This document shows, piece by piece, positions 8,022-15,251 of a DNA stretch of 35,412 nt (its first letter is position 1; the number at the start of each line of letters is the position of its first letter). A program made the position numbers and the translations under genes. The stretch comes from an uncultured Muribaculum sp. Lineage in GTDB: Bacteria; Bacteroidota; Bacteroidia; Bacteroidales; Muribaculaceae. The DNA lies in contig CANPDS010000001.1 of assembly GCA_947573015.1 (NCBI GenBank), positions 1 to 35,412 on the forward strand, read 5' to 3'. The notes beneath the pieces were generated by a model. The model searched no databases. It saw nothing but the letters and a program-made list of their open reading frames with translations, and had not been told where the DNA came from.

Positions 8022-8084
8022 TTTTTCATGGTATTAGATTTAAGGTAAAAAGATTATTCGTCGTGATGACGAGTAATTTTTTTT
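8022..8084 (+). ncRNA. short terminated leader RNA with a six-codon ORF (candidate attenuator)
   Basis: The predicted transcript starts a few bases before ATG 8028, encodes the peptide MVLDLR with stop TAA at 8046-8048, and then forms a hairpin with arms ATTATTCGTC (8053-8062) and GACGAGTAAT (8068-8077, one G-U pair) followed by eight T residues (8077-8084), a textbook intrinsic terminator. A ribosome halted at the mini-ORF stop would cover the 5' arm, so translation could control read-through into the M16 gene at 8129. It could also be an independent sRNA of about 62 nt. Start and end are inferred. Confidence 0.6.
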
Positions 8085-8128
8085 GCCTTTATCTTAATGA
8101 ACTGATTTAAACTTATTCTATTTCCATC

Positions 8129-9364
8129 ATGTCAAACGACAAATCAGGAATATTCACTTATCATACTCTGCCAAACAATCTGCGCATGGTGCATCGGTTT
8201 TGCCCATCAGAAGTAGAGTATTGCGGGCTGTGCGTAATGGCCGGCAGCCGAAATGAAACCCAGGCCCAATACGGTCTGGCACACTTCGTGGAGCACACCA
8301 TCTTCAAAGGCACAGACCGACGCCGCGCATGGCACATCGCAAACCGCATGGAATCAGTGGGCGGAGAGATCAACGCATTTACTTCCGAGGAAGCCACTAC
8401 CATCTATTCATCCTTTCCTGCCGGCAATATGCCACGCGCCATCGAACTGATCGCCGACCTGGTAAGCCGAAGCCGTTTCCCTGTCAATGAAATCGACAGA
8501 GAGCGCGAAGTAGTGCTTGATGAAGTCGACTCTTATCTCGACTCACCGGCCGAGGCCATCTTCGACGACTTCAACGAACTGATATTTGCAGGCTCAGGAA
8601 TTGGCCACAACATACTCGGAACAGAGGCGACAATACGCACATTCACGCCACAGACCTGCCGCAACTTCCTTGATACCTTCTACACGCCGGGCAACATGGT
8701 GCTCTTCTACATGGGCCCCACAAAGCCACAACGTGTATTCTCGATAGCAGAGCGTCACCTCGGACACCTTGACCATCCCAATCCCGAAATAACGCGTATA
8801 ACACCCCCGGAGGTCGCACCATTCGACATATCGCGCAAACACGGAACCCACCAGTCGCACACAGTTATCGGAGCACGCATCCCGGGCATGTACGACGATA
8901 CAAAACGCACATATGCCCTGCTGACAAACATCGTAGGTGGCCCGTGCATGAATTCGCTATGCAACATAGCCCTGCGTGAACGCCGTGGATACGTCTACTC
9001 CGTCGATGCCTACACGTCGCTGTTCACCGATGCCGGACTATTCTCCATATATTTCGGCTGTGATGATGAGCATGTAAAAGCGTGCCGGCGCATAATATTT
9101 GATATACTCAGCCGCCTTGCCGACTCTCCGATGAAAGATCGCACTCTTGAGGCGGCAAAAAAACAATATATCGGCCAGACTATCGTGGCCGCCGACAACC
9201 GGGAACAGGTGGCTACATCGACAGGACGAGCACTGCTTTTCGACAACCATGTAGCTCAACCCGATGAAATCGTGGAGCGAATATCGTCGATCACAGCAGA
9301 AGAGCTTCGTATGGCTGCCGAAAGAATAGCCCCCGAACGATGTTCGGTGCTAACGTTCGGATAA
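8129..9364 (+). CDS. M16 family zinc metallopeptidase (M16B-like)
   Basis: A 411-residue insulinase/pitrilysin-family peptidase. The inverted zinc motif HxxEH is H52-F-V-E55-H56 in GLAHFVEHTIFKGT, and the third zinc ligand is expected at E132 in EREVVLDEVDSY, 76 residues after E55, as usual. GGEINAFTSEEATTIYSSFP (78-97) and the C-terminal half (RERRGYVYSVDAYTSLFTDA) complete the two-lobe fold. Length fits the M16B processing-peptidase type that dimerises. There is no signal peptide, so it should act in the cytoplasm, as many bacterial M16B enzymes do. It follows a promoter, mini-ORF and terminator module and so may be regulated by attenuation. Confidence 0.93.
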   Translation: MSNDKSGIFTYHTLPNNLRMVHRFCPSEVEYCGLCVMAGSRNETQAQYGLAHFVEHTIFKGTDRRRAWHIANRMESVGGEINAFTSEEATTIYSSFPAGNMPRAIELIADLVSRSRFPVNEIDREREVVLDEVDSYLDSPAEAIFDDFNELIFAGSGIGHNILGTEATIRTFTPQTCRNFLDTFYTPGNMVLFYMGPTKPQRVFSIAERHLGHLDHPNPEITRITPPEVAPFDISRKHGTHQSHTVIGARIPGMYDDTKRTYALLTNIVGGPCMNSLCNIALRERRGYVYSVDAYTSLFTDAGLFSIYFGCDDEHVKACRRIIFDILSRLADSPMKDRTLEAAKKQYIGQTIVAADNREQVATSTGRALLFDNHVAQPDEIVERISSITAEELRMAAERIAPERCSVLTFG

Positions 9365-9564
9365 AAACAGCGTCCGGCATAAGATCCCGAAAAAAAATAC
9401 TTTTCCAGAAGCCTCCTGATCTCATACGTGAATTGCCATTTCAGCGCAATAATTGGCTTTTTGGGATAAAAAAACTATTTTTTGAACAAAAATAGCATCA
9501 TACTCCTCATTAACAATAGTACGTTTCACGCGAATAATTATTAACTTCGCATTATATCGTATAT

Positions 9565-10551
9565 ATGAAGATAGGAAACATCGACCTTGGGCCCCGTCCG
9601 GTGATGCTTGCTCCGATGGAGGATGTCACCGACCACTCTTTCCGCCTTATCTGCAAAGAGCTGGGCGCCGACATGGTGTACACAGAATTTGTCAGCGCCG
9701 ATGCCCTCATACGCAATATCAGCGCAACCACGCGCAAGTTGCATATCGACCCACATGAACGGCCCACAGCAATCCAGATCTACGGACGAGAGGTTGAGCC
9801 GATGGTCGAGGCGGCGAAAATAGTCGAGGAGGCCCATCCCGATCTGCTCGACATAAACTTCGGATGCCCGGTAAAAAAAGTAGCCGGGAAAGGCGCCGGT
9901 GCCGGCATGCTCCGTGACATCCCCAAAATGCTTGAGATCACACGCGCTGTGGTCAATGCCGTCAATATTCCAGTCACTGTCAAGACACGTCTGGGATGGG
10001 ACCATGACTCACGCATAATAGTGGAGCTCGCCGAACAGCTTCAGGACTGCGGCATACAAGCACTTACCGTACATGGCCGCACACGCTCTCAGATGTATAC
10101 CGGACAGGCCGACTGGGAGATGATAGCACGCGTAAAAGAAAATCCCCGGCTTCACATACCGCTGATTGGAAACGGCGACATCACCACTCCGGAAAAAGCA
10201 TTGGAGGCATTCGACCGTTACGGCGTTGACGGGGTGATGATCGGGCGCGCATCAATCGGCGCACCATGGATTTTCCACGATGTAAACCGCGCCATACACT
10301 CGCTCCCTCCCGAGCCACTTTCAAATGCCGAAAAATTCCACATTCTACGCCGTCAGATCACGGAAAGCATCGCCAACATCGACGAGCACCGGGGTATACT
10401 CCACATACGACGTCATCTTGCCGCATCACCGCTGTTCAAGGGGATACCAAACTTCCGCGACACACGTATAGCCATGCTACGCGCTGATACATGGGAGGAA
10501 CTCGACTCAATACTCAATCATATAGAAACCGACATTCTCGTCGACGGATAG
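9565..10551 (+). CDS. dusB: tRNA-dihydrouridine synthase B
   Basis: A 328-residue FMN-dependent enzyme that reduces uridine to dihydrouridine in the D-loop of tRNA. Diagnostic blocks are VMLAPMEDVTDHSFRLICKE (FMN site start), INFGCPVKKVAGKGAGAGML with the catalytic C101, VKTRLGWDH, LTVHGRTRSQMYTGQADW and PLIGNGDITTPEKA followed by GVMIGRASIGAPWIF. The order and spacing match DusB. A degenerate -7 box TAACTTCG (9542-9549) lies 15 nt before the ATG. It is cytoplasmic and probably monocistronic; the next gene starts 90 bp downstream and has a signal peptide and unrelated function. Confidence 0.95.
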   Translation: MKIGNIDLGPRPVMLAPMEDVTDHSFRLICKELGADMVYTEFVSADALIRNISATTRKLHIDPHERPTAIQIYGREVEPMVEAAKIVEEAHPDLLDINFGCPVKKVAGKGAGAGMLRDIPKMLEITRAVVNAVNIPVTVKTRLGWDHDSRIIVELAEQLQDCGIQALTVHGRTRSQMYTGQADWEMIARVKENPRLHIPLIGNGDITTPEKALEAFDRYGVDGVMIGRASIGAPWIFHDVNRAIHSLPPEPLSNAEKFHILRRQITESIANIDEHRGILHIRRHLAASPLFKGIPNFRDTRIAMLRADTWEELDSILNHIETDILVDG

Positions 10552-10641
10552 CGCAGATTACGATAGATTCATATCGAGTCGCGTTATTATCTTTATTTTT
10601 AACAATCTCTTATTTATCAACAGGAAAACTCTGCCAATATT

Positions 10642-11370
10642 ATGAAAAAGGTATTACTTACACTTGCTGCGCTCCTCTGCATATCCGCAATGCAGATAGC
10701 AGCCCAGACCGACAATAGCACATTGAGAAAATACGAAATCCCGGTAAGCGACTTCACCACACTGAAAGTTGTGGAAGGCGTAACCGTGGAATACCGTGCC
10801 AGTGCCGATTCTGCAGGATTCGCAACATTTACCACCACTCCCGAAATGGCGTCGCTTCTGATGTTTACCAACAACAAACAGACACTTGAAATACAACTGT
10901 CAACCGATGGCATCAACCATACCGGCCTACCCACAGTTACTGTATATTCACGCTTCCTCACCAAAGCTGAAAATTCCGGCGACTCGCTGCTGCGCATAGC
11001 CACTATCGAACCGACCCCGGCTTTCCGCGCCCGTCTGATCGGCAACGGACGCCTGTCAATACGCAACATCGACACAAACTATCTCGACGCATCACTTGAG
11101 ACTGGCAATGGTGTGATGGCCATAAGCGGTAGCTCGGCAAAAGCAAAATATAGCCTTATCGGCACCGGCTCGATACAGGCAGAAGATGTGCAGGTGGCAG
11201 AAGTAAAATGCTCTATGCTCGGCACAGGATACGTGCAATGCTCGGCTTCGGAGACACTTACCGTCAGCGGTGCCAGCTCCGGAAAGGTATATTACAAAGG
11301 CACTCCGAAAGTCAAAAACCGTTCAATCGGCGTGAAAGTGATTGCTATTGAAGAAAATGCGGCTAATTAA
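10642..11370 (+). CDS. exported DUF2807 (GIN-domain) protein
   Basis: A 242-residue secreted protein. Residues 1-21 are a signal peptide (MKKVLLTLAALLCISAMQIA, cut before the Q). The mature part is a repetitive beta-solenoid of the DUF2807/GIN type: FTTLKVVEGVTVEYRASAD near residues 37-55, RARLIGNGRLSIRNIDTNYL, SLETGNGVMAISGSSAKAKY and SLIGTGSIQAEDVQVAEVKC, ending in a strand-rich tail. Such proteins are common in Bacteroidota envelopes and are thought to be surface or periplasmic beta-helices, but the role is unknown. It does not share a clear operon with dusB. Confidence 0.85.
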   Translation: MKKVLLTLAALLCISAMQIAAQTDNSTLRKYEIPVSDFTTLKVVEGVTVEYRASADSAGFATFTTTPEMASLLMFTNNKQTLEIQLSTDGINHTGLPTVTVYSRFLTKAENSGDSLLRIATIEPTPAFRARLIGNGRLSIRNIDTNYLDASLETGNGVMAISGSSAKAKYSLIGTGSIQAEDVQVAEVKCSMLGTGYVQCSASETLTVSGASSGKVYYKGTPKVKNRSIGVKVIAIEENAAN

Positions 11371-11414
11371 CGAAATTTTTCCTTAATAATAACCGCCTTT
11401 TAATATTTTTCATT

Positions 11415-11422
11415 TAACTTTG
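11415..11422 (+). promoter_or_regulatory. -7 box of the small RNA gene
   Basis: TAACTTTG, an exact TAnnTTTG match. A good TTTG at the -33 distance is not visible. No ORF of size follows; a strong terminator ends about 130 nt downstream, so this box most likely drives a small RNA. Confidence 0.55.
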
Positions 11423-11428
11423 CACCCG

Positions 11429-11587
11429 ATAAGGTCAGGCACACGGATTTTCGTGTCGATACAAGGCCTTTTAACAGCATACTCCTTTATCTTTTCTATC
11501 TGTTTATGGATATTTGGATTGCCTGTGATTCACTTTTTCAGGCATACAGCACGGCTCTGTCGGTTATGACAGGGCCGTGCTTGCTTT
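11429..11587 (+). ncRNA. unassigned small RNA of about 160 nt
   Basis: A free-standing unit with a -7 box (11415-11422), about 120 nt of sequence without a convincing ORF, and a strong terminator (11549-11587). Internal hairpins are ACACG/CGTGT (11441-11445 with 11452-11456) and TGCCTG/CAGGCA (11520-11525 with 11539-11544); the same CAGGCA also occurs at 11436-11441, so TGCCTG could pair either way. It lies between a + gene and a convergent - gene, so it is not a leader of either. A Bacteroidales 6S-type RNA is one possibility, but I see no decisive signature. A 27-codon frame (11506-11589) that runs through the terminator is probably fortuitous. The 5' end is inferred. Confidence 0.5.
11549..11587 (+). 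terminator. terminator of the small RNA
   Basis: GCACGGCTCTGTC (11549-11561) pairs with GACAGGGCCGTGC (11568-11580) with one G-U pair and a 6-nt loop GGTTAT, followed by TTGCTTT. It resembles the terminator at 14152-14189. Confidence 0.8.
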
Positions 11588-11591
11588 AACT

Positions 11592-11972
11592 TTATCTACC
11601 CGTATCCATAAACACCAGATATACCGCAGCGATTATAAGCAGGAATGCGACGATATGATTCCATCCCAGTTGTGTACCCCTGAAAGCCAACATGGTGAAT
11701 ATCGTGAATACCACCAATGTAATACACTCCTGCATAACCTTCAGCTGCACGAGCGAAAACGGTCCTCCATTTCCGTCAAATCCAATACGATTGGCGGGGA
11801 TCATGAATATATACTCTATCAGGGCGATACCCCAGCTAAGGAGAATAACGGCATACAGAGGCCAGTTGCTTGACACACCACTCGACTGAAGTTTCAGATG
11901 GCCATACCAGGCCAAAGTCATGAACACATTGGATACGACCAATAAAAGCACCGTAATAACAGCAGGTTTCAT
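11592..11972 (-). CDS. DUF486/DMT-type small membrane protein
   Basis: A 126-residue integral membrane protein with four predicted helices and the DUF486 hallmarks SNVFMTLAWYGHLKL, SWGIALIEYIFMIPANRIGF and GPFSLVQLKVMQECITLVVF. The family is related to the drug/metabolite transporter fold but has no assigned substrate. The longer frame begins with TTG at 11978; the ATG at 11972 (MKPAVITVLL) is the better start. It lies 13 bp after the stop of the C45-like hydrolase on the same strand, so the two are probably co-transcribed. No functional link between them is known to me. Confidence 0.88.
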   Translation of the reverse strand: MKPAVITVLLLVVSNVFMTLAWYGHLKLQSSGVSSNWPLYAVILLSWGIALIEYIFMIPANRIGFDGNGGPFSLVQLKVMQECITLVVFTIFTMLAFRGTQLGWNHIVAFLLIIAAVYLVFMDTGR

Positions 11973-11985
11973 TCTCAAAAATCTA

Positions 11986-13053
11986 TCAATATAGCTTGTT
12001 TAAGCAATTATGGTTTGGGTGGTTCATGTATTTGCGGAGCGCAGGAAGATATATGTAATGCTTGCCCGAACCACGTTCTATAGGAAAAATCTCATGCTTG
12101 CGTGCCACAGCCTCATCACAAAGGGGAGCATGCCACAATTTACCATGCGGAAGCAGTCCTTCGCAAATCGAGTCGAGCGATGCCTTATACAGCCCGCTAC
12201 AAGGGGGATAACCGAGCGCCGTCCACATCACAGCGCTATCGGGAGCATCTCCAGGAGCAGGCAGCTCGATAATAACGCTCGCACCAGTTGAATAACGCGG
12301 TATAAAATCCTGATCGACAAGCCATCGGTCAGAACTATCCGCTGCCGCAAAGGCATCATATCCCAGCAAGGAATGATAAAAACTGCATGATACCGAATCA
12401 AATATAGCGTGCGGCGCAACATCCCCGCGCCTTACCATCGGAGCAAGCAATGTTTCGGCCGAAGCTTCCCTTATATAACCCAGGCCCCCATCATCGACGC
12501 CCGAATGGCTGTAATTGGTACGCACGATCATTGTGTCGGGCCTAAGCAGATCGATCCTGACAAATCCCGTATCGCATGTCTCAAAATATGCCGCATGGCC
12601 CGATGCATCAGCACATCCGAAATTGGCCTGCACTCCAAGCGGACGCGGCATGCACCGTAATATGCTGTCGAAAGATGCCACATCGCGACACACTCTCAAT
12701 GCCCGGGACATAACTATCCCCTCTTGATCGCGCAGCCGGGCGGTGTCCGGCGCAAGATTGTAACTCGCGGTATTCATCACCGCAAAGCCGGCCTCATTCA
12801 CACCGGTCCAGGCCTCCAGCAGCAGCGAATCACCACCATTGAAGAGAGCGATATAGGCCATACCGGCCTCACCGGCAGGAGGCGCAACACGCGCAACGAA
12901 GCTATGCTCAGTGCCAGTATCCCTATGTTTCCACAACAGGATGCGTCCGGAAGCTGAAGCCTCCCCTCCGATAATGGCACTTGTGCACGCCAATACTGCC
13001 GAAATGCAACCACATATCAACAGTAGCAATACGAAGCCTCGAATCTTTTTCAT
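11986..13053 (-). CDS. exported C45-like Ntn hydrolase (acyltransferase/amidase family)
   Basis: A 355-residue protein. The signal sequence MKKIRGFVLLLLICGCISAV ends at A22, and the next residue is C23 in ACTSAIIGGEASASGRILLW, which aligns with the N-terminal nucleophile of peptidase family C45 and other linear-amide Ntn hydrolases. Other family-like segments are LLEAWTGVNEAGFAVMNTAS and GVQANFGCADASGHAAYFET. It probably hydrolyses an amide or transfers an acyl group in the periplasm. Upstream in-frame starts (13071, 13083) would precede the expected transcription start set by the -7 box at 13059-13066, so the ATG at 13053 is chosen. C23 could instead be a lipoprotein cysteine (VLAC); the Ntn reading is preferred. 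Confidence 0.82.
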   Translation of the reverse strand: MKKIRGFVLLLLICGCISAVLACTSAIIGGEASASGRILLWKHRDTGTEHSFVARVAPPAGEAGMAYIALFNGGDSLLLEAWTGVNEAGFAVMNTASYNLAPDTARLRDQEGIVMSRALRVCRDVASFDSILRCMPRPLGVQANFGCADASGHAAYFETCDTGFVRIDLLRPDTMIVRTNYSHSGVDDGGLGYIREASAETLLAPMVRRGDVAPHAIFDSVSCSFYHSLLGYDAFAAADSSDRWLVDQDFIPRYSTGASVIIELPAPGDAPDSAVMWTALGYPPCSGLYKASLDSICEGLLPHGKLWHAPLCDEAVARKHEIFPIERGSGKHYIYLPALRKYMNHPNHNCLNKLY

Positions 13054-13058
13054 AGGTG

Positions 13059-13066
13059 CAAAGTTA
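13059..13066 (-). promoter_or_regulatory. -7 box of the C45-like hydrolase gene, nearly leaderless
   Basis: On the minus strand TAACTTTG matches TAnnTTTG exactly and only 5 nt (CACCT) separate it from the ATG at 13053, so the mRNA should begin at or within a base or two of the start codon. A TTTG at -33 is not evident. Confidence 0.6.
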
Positions 13067-13139
13067 CTCATACTGACAGGCAACTATTCAATCGGAGAAT
13101 ATGTCATAATCCTCATTTTTACTAAAAAACGTTAAATAA

Positions 13140-13169
13140 TTGGGGGGGGTAAAATTTTACATACATTTG
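13140..13169 (+). promoter_or_regulatory. promoter with a G8 tract in its spacer
   Basis: TTGG (13140-13143, near TTTG), a spacer containing the run of eight G (13142-13149), and TACATTTG (13162-13169, exact TAnnTTTG) lie upstream of the secreted-protein gene at 13306. Spacing is about 18-19 bp at the present tract length. The leader would be about 130 nt. Confidence 0.6.
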
Positions 13170-13305
13170 CATGCTTTCGAATCTGTTTCGTCCTTTATGC
13201 ATAATGAAACAAAATAGACCATAAAAGCACTCCCAATACTTCCACTTCGATACCATTACCCTAAGTATAACCTAAAACAACTTTATTAACCCTAAACTAA
13301 AAAGT

Positions 13306-14103
13306 ATGAAAAAATTTTTACTTGCACTGACCATGGTGGCAACATCAGTTGCTTTCGCCTCCGCACAGACATCGACCAATGTAGTTTTCGATTTCACCAA
13401 TCCCGGCGCATCCGACACGCCCTATATATTATCACCCGTATCGTTTGGCGACCTGAAAGAAAACCCCAAGACATATACATATCAAACTGATAAAACAAAA
13501 TACTGGCGAATAAACCTCACCGGCGAATCAATCAAATGCGATGGCGTGACAATTACACCTGCCACTACCGGCAGCAACTGGCCACGATTCTTCTTCAACA
13601 CCAAACAGGATGTAGTGGCCGATGACTGGAACTGGGAGGGGACTACCGCCGCCGAATGTGGATTTGACTGTGATTTCCGCATCTACAATCCATCTACAAT
13701 CAAAATCACCGCCCCTGAGGGGAGCAAGATTACAAAGGTAGTATTCACAGGATACCGTTTCAACTCATCCACGGTATATGAATTTCAGAATGTAGCTCCG
13801 GAAGAGGGCACTCCCGGTGAGCACAAAGTTACGGAGAAAGGTGTTGCTCCTTATACCAACACATGGACATACGCAGCCGGCCTTAGCGAAGTAACCTTTG
13901 TCACCACCGGCACAACCACACAGATATGCCGCAAGATTACCGTCACTCTCGAAAGCACTACTACCGGCATTGAAGAAGTGACATCAAACGCTCAAAATGC
14001 AGCTATACGCTATTACAATCTTCAGGGACATGAAGTAGCCAATCCTTCATCGGGCATATACATCAAGGTATCGGGCAACAAAACCACGAAAGTAGCACTC
14101 TGA
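13306..14103 (+). CDS. secreted beta-rich protein with type IX-like C-terminal domain
   Basis: A 265-residue exported protein. Residues 1-20 are a signal peptide (MKKFLLALTMVATSVAFASA, cut before Q21). The body (about 24-220) is a beta-sandwich without recognised catalytic motifs, containing VVFDFTNPG, VTITPATTGSNWPRFFF and EGSKITKVVFTGYRF. The last 40 residues (AIRYYNLQGHEVANPSSGIY, then IKVSGNKTTKVAL) have the pattern of the short C-terminal sorting domains used by the Bacteroidota type IX secretion system (YNLQG, GIYI, then a lysine-rich end). It may therefore be surface-exposed. It is a single gene with its own promoter and terminator. The function is unknown. Confidence 0.8.
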   Translation: MKKFLLALTMVATSVAFASAQTSTNVVFDFTNPGASDTPYILSPVSFGDLKENPKTYTYQTDKTKYWRINLTGESIKCDGVTITPATTGSNWPRFFFNTKQDVVADDWNWEGTTAAECGFDCDFRIYNPSTIKITAPEGSKITKVVFTGYRFNSSTVYEFQNVAPEEGTPGEHKVTEKGVAPYTNTWTYAAGLSEVTFVTTGTTTQICRKITVTLESTTTGIEEVTSNAQNAAIRYYNLQGHEVANPSSGIYIKVSGNKTTKVAL

Positions 14104-14151
14104 TAAATTGCTTCGCGATAAAAATTTTAATTTCACATTCTTTCAATTGCA

Positions 14152-14189
14152 ACACGGCTCTTTCACTTGGATGAAAGGGCCGTGCTTTT
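14152..14189 (+). terminator. terminator of the secreted-protein gene
   Basis: CACGGCTCTTTC (14153-14164) pairs with GAAAGGGCCGTG (14173-14184) with one G-U pair and loop ACTTGGAT, followed by CTTTTG. Confidence 0.8.
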
Positions 14190-14212
14190 GCACCGTACAC
14201 AGACCAGCAGCA

Positions 14213-14244
14213 TTTGTATGTAAAGAGCAGAATCATTAACTTTG
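14213..14244 (+). promoter_or_regulatory. promoter of the DUF362 gene unit
   Basis: TTTG (14213-14216), a 20-bp spacer and TAACTTTG (14237-14244) match the Bacteroides consensus. Transcription would begin near 14250, about 38 nt before the ATG at 14288. Confidence 0.8.
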
Positions 14245-14287
14245 TGAAAGTCGCATGACTGCCAAACGATTTCAAAGAATACAAAAT

Positions 14288-15196
14288 ATGGACAATGCTG
14301 AGATCAAGAAACCGGCGGAAGTATTTTTTTGCCCCAAAATCAATGCAGAAAACCTTGTAAAGGTCTACCGCCGGATGGGTCGCGAGGCGAAGGGTCGCGT
14401 AGCTATTAAATTATCAACCGGAGAGGCCGGCAATCCCAACCATCTGAGCACCGATGTGATCAAAAAGCTCGTTCACCTGGTTGACGGTACGATCGTAGAG
14501 TGCAATACAGCCTACGATGGCCGTCGTTGCAATGTCGCCGACCACATGCAGACCGCAGCCGAACATGGCTTCACTGCCATTGCCGAGGTCGACATAATGG
14601 ATGCCGAAGGTGATATGGAACTTCCCGTTAGTAACGGCAAGCACCTGAAAGTAAACTATGTCGGCAAGAACTGGCGCAACTACGACTTCACAATTGTCCT
14701 CTCCCACTTCAAGGGGCATCCCATGGCCGGCTTCGGCGGAGCATTGAAGAATGTGGCCATCGGCATGGCTTCTTCAAGAGGTAAAGCATGGATACACACT
14801 GCCGGAGGTTCGACTGATGTGCCTGTCGATTGGGACAACGTACCTCCTCAAGAGGATTTCCTCGAATCCATGGCCGAGGCATGCGAATCTGTATTCGACA
14901 AAGCCGGCGACAACATACTCTTCATAAGTGTCGCCAACAATCTGTCGGTTGATTGTGACTGTGTAGCCGATCCAGAGCCAATAAAGATGGAAGATATCGG
15001 TATCCTCGCCTCTATTGATCCGGTAGCCCTTGACAGAGTCTGCGTCGATATGGTGTACAACTCTCCCGATCCCGGCAAATCGCACCTTATCGAGCGCATG
15101 GAATCGCGTCAGGCAACACACATACTTGATTATGCCGAACGACTGGGACTTGGAACACAAGACTACCGCATCACTATCGTCGGCGATGCAGAATAA
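14288..15196 (+). CDS. DUF362 domain protein
   Basis: A 302-residue protein of the DUF362 family: VAIKLSTGEAGNPNHLSTDV, GTIVECNTAYDGRRCNVADH, FTIVLSHFKGHPMAGFGGAL with LKNVAIGMASSRGKAWIH, and SVANNLSVDCDCVADPEPIK followed by ILASIDPVALDRVCVDMVYN. Many DUF362 proteins carry a ferredoxin-like iron-sulfur domain, but here only the core is present and the CDC pair is the only obvious cysteine cluster. The activity of the family is unknown. An in-frame ATG at 14255 is almost at the predicted transcription start; the ATG at 14288 (MDNAEIKKPAEV) is preferred but not certain. The kinase-like gene follows after 55 bp, so they are probably one operon. Confidence 0.88.
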   Translation: MDNAEIKKPAEVFFCPKINAENLVKVYRRMGREAKGRVAIKLSTGEAGNPNHLSTDVIKKLVHLVDGTIVECNTAYDGRRCNVADHMQTAAEHGFTAIAEVDIMDAEGDMELPVSNGKHLKVNYVGKNWRNYDFTIVLSHFKGHPMAGFGGALKNVAIGMASSRGKAWIHTAGGSTDVPVDWDNVPPQEDFLESMAEACESVFDKAGDNILFISVANNLSVDCDCVADPEPIKMEDIGILASIDPVALDRVCVDMVYNSPDPGKSHLIERMESRQATHILDYAERLGLGTQDYRITIVGDAE

Positions 15197-15251
15197 TGAA
15201 TCTATCACCCGGGCTGAGGGTAACATAGATATAATCGACATCGATATAATA

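Noticed and set aside
9473..9496. Inverted repeat CTATTTTT/AAAAATAG between the M16 gene and dusB
   Set aside because: Pure A/T arms in AT-rich DNA; such pairs are expected by chance.
11506..11589. 27-codon frame MDIWIACDSL... inside the small RNA
   Set aside because: It runs through both arms of the terminator and stops just after it, so it is unlikely to be translated; it is mentioned only in the RNA entry.
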